NCBI GenBank assembly: GCA_031271525.1 | Contig: JAISVO010000078.1 | Location: 1 to 34,645, forward strand | Length of the DNA: 34,645 nucleotides | Reading direction: 5' to 3' | Source: Oscillospiraceae bacterium | Lineage (GTDB): Bacteria; Bacillota; Clostridia; Oscillospirales; UBA929 | Shown: positions 32,957 to 34,645 of the stretch, one piece after another | How positions within the stretch are numbered: the first letter of the stretch is position 1 | Layout of the letters: each line of letters starts with the position of its first letter | The notes under the pieces: generated by a model | Told to the model about the DNA's origin: nothing | The model's database searches: none | Seen by the model: the letters and a program-made list of their open reading frames with translations, nothing else | Translations under genes and position numbers: made by a program

Positions 32957-33053
32957 GTTTTGCACAATTCAACAAATGTTCACAGCGGCGTCATCCGCCG
33001 TTCATTTTTGCCGTGTAAAATTCGGAGTGATAAAAATGTGAAGGAGCGGGGAT

Positions 33054-33713
33054 ATGAATGGGCGGCACGAGATAAAGCATCTGATCAACGAGTCTGACCG
33101 GGCACAGCTGCGGGCGCGGCTCCGCGCCGTAATGAAGCCGGACGGGCATGGCGGCGCCTATACGGTGCGGAGCCTATACTTCGATAACTTTTCGGATAAG
33201 GCGGTGCTGGATAAACTGTCTGGGCAGAGCCGCCGTGAAAAATTCCGATTCCGGCTGTACAACGGCGACACATCTTTTATCCGGCTGGAGAAGAAGAGCA
33301 AGATCAACAGGCTTTGCTACAAGGAGTCGGCTGTCCTCGGCGCGGAAATTTGCGCGGCTGTTCTGGCGGGCGACTTCTCGCCGCTGAACAACCCCGAGTC
33401 GCCGCTGATGACGGAGTTGTACGCCAAGATGCGGGGCCAGTGCCTCCGTCCGAAAAATGTGGTGGAATACCGGCGGGAGGCATACCTCTACCGCCCCGGT
33501 AACGTACGGGTCACCTTTGACAGCGGCATCCGGACGAGCAACCACCCAGTCGGCTTTTTGAACCCCGGGCTGAAGACGATCCCGGCTGCGGAAGGCATCG
33601 TGCTGGAGATCAAGTACGACGCGTTCCTGCCGGACATTATCCGCGACCTCCTGCAAATCGGCTTCCGCAACCAGACCGAGTTTTCCAAATACGTCGTCGC
33701 GAGATTGGTCTGA
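33054..33713 (+). CDS. VTC-domain protein, polyphosphate polymerase-like
   Basis: A 219-residue protein with the VTC/CYTH-like tunnel fold. Conserved basic and acidic strands are visible: GRHEIKHLI at the start, VRSLYFDN, REKFRFRLYNGD, FIRLEKKSKIN, NVVEYRREAYLY, VRVTFDSGIRTS and VLEIKYDAFLPD. In yeast Vtc4 this domain makes polyphosphate from ATP; bacterial relatives beside CotH genes are little studied. No membrane segment is seen, so it would work at the inner face, probably with the adjacent membrane protein. The start is ATG 33054 after AAGGAG. Confidence 0.9.
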   Translation: MNGRHEIKHLINESDRAQLRARLRAVMKPDGHGGAYTVRSLYFDNFSDKAVLDKLSGQSRREKFRFRLYNGDTSFIRLEKKSKINRLCYKESAVLGAEICAAVLAGDFSPLNNPESPLMTELYAKMRGQCLRPKNVVEYRREAYLYRPGNVRVTFDSGIRTSNHPVGFLNPGLKTIPAAEGIVLEIKYDAFLPDIIRDLLQIGFRNQTEFSKYVVARLV

Positions 33714-33742
33714 CAAATCAAAACACAACGGAGGAGAAACAC

Positions 33743-34411
33743 ATGTGGGAAGAATTGTTCAACGTTAGTTTTCTGGACAAAGCGGCGTCCTTCTCGATCC
33801 CCGACATCCTGATATCCTTGTTTTTATCCTTTGCCATCGGCCTGTTCATTTTCTTCGTCTACACCAAGACGTTCAAGGGCGTGATGCACTCGTCGTCGTT
33901 CGGCATCTCGCTGATCGCGATGAACCTAATCACCTCGCTGATCATCATGGCGGTGTCGAGCAACCTGATCACGTCGCTCGGTATGGTGGGCGCGCTCTCG
34001 ATCGTCCGTTTCCGCACCGTCGTCAAGGAACCGCTGGACCTTGTTTACCTCTTCTGGTCGATCACGGCGGGGATCGTCGTGGGCGTAGGACTGATCCCGC
34101 TGGCGGTGATCGGCTCGGTGGTCATCGGCCTGATCCTCTTCCTCTTTGTCAACCGCAAGACGAAAGACAACCCGTACATCGTCGTCATCAGCTGCGACGG
34201 CGACGCGTCCGAGGCGAAGGCGTCACAAATCCTCAGCGAGCAGACCAAGAAGCATGTGATCAAGGCGAAGAGCGTCTCCCGGGACGGCGTGGAACTGACC
34301 GCCGAGGTGCGGCTGGGTTCGGCCTCCTCCCGGTTTGTCAATTCCCTGCTCGAAATCGAGGGGGTTTCCGACGCGACATTGGTGTCCTATAACGGCGATT
34401 ACTATATGTAA
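33743..34411 (+). CDS. DUF4956 membrane protein
   Basis: A 222-residue protein. Four or so hydrophobic segments fill about residues 18-147 (DILISLFLSFAIGLFIFF, LIAMNLITSLIIMAV, a SIVRFRTVVKEPLDL loop, GIVVGVGLIPLAVIG, VVIGLILFLFV), followed by a soluble C-terminal domain (about 150-222). The GALSIVRFRT-KEPLD block is the family hallmark. Its function is unknown. DUF4956 genes are often found with VTC-domain and CotH genes, as here, 29 bp after the VTC gene and 27 bp before CotH. The family may move or anchor the product of its partner. Confidence 0.9.
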   Translation: MWEELFNVSFLDKAASFSIPDILISLFLSFAIGLFIFFVYTKTFKGVMHSSSFGISLIAMNLITSLIIMAVSSNLITSLGMVGALSIVRFRTVVKEPLDLVYLFWSITAGIVVGVGLIPLAVIGSVVIGLILFLFVNRKTKDNPYIVVISCDGDASEAKASQILSEQTKKHVIKAKSVSRDGVELTAEVRLGSASSRFVNSLLEIEGVSDATLVSYNGDYYM

Positions 34412-34438
34412 TTACAGACTATACAGGGAGGCGTTTGT

Positions 34439-34645
34439 ATGATCGCCAGCAAATTTGTCGCCCGGATCACGGCGGTTGTCGTCTTGGTCAGCTTACTTGC
34501 CTGCGGGTTGATCGTCTACGCGGCGAATACCTTTGTCATTGACGATGTCCCCGAGTACCAAGAAAAGCTGTTCGGGGACGAGGTTCTCGCGGTGGACATC
34601 CGGATACCCGCCGAGGAATGGTCCGCGATGATGGACAACGCGCAG
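34439..34645 (+). CDS. CotH-family protein kinase-like, N-terminal fragment
   Basis: The first 69 residues of a protein cut by the window end. ATG 34439 follows GGGAGG. A membrane anchor or signal (about 10-29) is followed by DDVPEYQEKLFGDEVLAVDIRIPAEEW (read in parts), which matches the first strands of CotH-type proteins, where a short F-DEVLxVDI strand opens the domain. CotH proteins are atypical kinases of secreted spore-coat or surface proteins. The kinase core lies outside the window, so the call rests on this short region and on the VTC-DUF4956 context. Confidence 0.75.
   Translation, partial: MIASKFVARITAVVVLVSLLACGLIVYAANTFVIDDVPEYQEKLFGDEVLAVDIRIPAEEWSAMMDNAQ

Noticed and set aside
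33008..33036. TTGCCG-N17-TAAAAA before the VTC gene
   Set aside because: The start site would fall on the Shine-Dalgarno sequence, leaving no leader. The true promoter is probably elsewhere in 32957-33050.
1..34645. tRNA, rRNA, CRISPR, transposon or prophage content
   Set aside because: No such signatures were seen on either strand when reading by eye; small RNAs without strong structure could be missed.

Overview
The window looks like chromosome of a GC-rich clostridial Firmicute, probably of the Oscillospirales type. Evidence for this is a PolC-class replicative polymerase, the pyrH-frr-uppS-cdsA-dxr-rseP-ispG-polC gene order, the DXP isoprenoid pathway, a clostripain-like protease, SLH domains, a PKTGD-type cell-wall sorting tail, and an M23 peptidase with a WalR-like box. 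No rRNA, tRNA, transposon, phage gene or CRISPR array is visible. Coding density is high and no gene-free stretch exceeds about 240 bases.

Layout. (1) 1-1768, minus: a lipoprotein cyclophilin, a second cyclophilin and the start of MgtE, read from a promoter at 1796-1824. (2) 1868-3562, plus: a secreted C11 protease that overlaps tail-to-tail with (3) 3546-10424, minus: a four-gene export operon encoding an adaptor with two lipoyl/hairpin modules, a MacB-type ATPase, a MacB-type permease and an SLH-domain surface protein. A palindrome covers the -10 of its promoter. (4) 10616-20045, minus: eight housekeeping genes, mostly joined by 4-bp stop/start overlaps. They cover UMP kinase, ribosome recycling, undecaprenyl and phospholipid synthesis, the DXP pathway, a site-2 protease and a PolC that appears to lack its exonuclease insertion. 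(5) 20200-25999, plus: a very large hybrid histidine kinase with two periplasmic-binding-protein-like sensor regions, then an M23/LysM/G5 peptidase whose promoter carries a WalR-like direct repeat. (6) 26179-27630, minus: rpsF-ssb-rpsR and rpsT. (7) 27820-32893: a surface-glycan locus. A beta-helix glycosidase-like protein and an F5/8C protein (minus) are divergent from a PKTGD-anchored surface protein and a LacI-family regulator (plus), and beta-phosphoglucomutase follows convergently. (8) 33054-end, plus: the VTC / DUF4956 / CotH cluster.

The most distinctive system is region 7. The two divergent promoters each carry a near-identical LacI-type operator at exactly the same distance from the -10. 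The operator centres are 136 bp apart, close to 13 helical turns, and a perfect A-tract palindrome lies near the midpoint. The regulator gene follows the plus-strand surface gene across a hairpin. The simplest model is a looped, autoregulated switch controlling extracellular glycan binding and cleavage, with beta-glucose-1-phosphate metabolism next door. Other unusual points are the apparently proofreading-less PolC, the double-module adaptor paired with an SLH protein, and the dual-PBP kinase.
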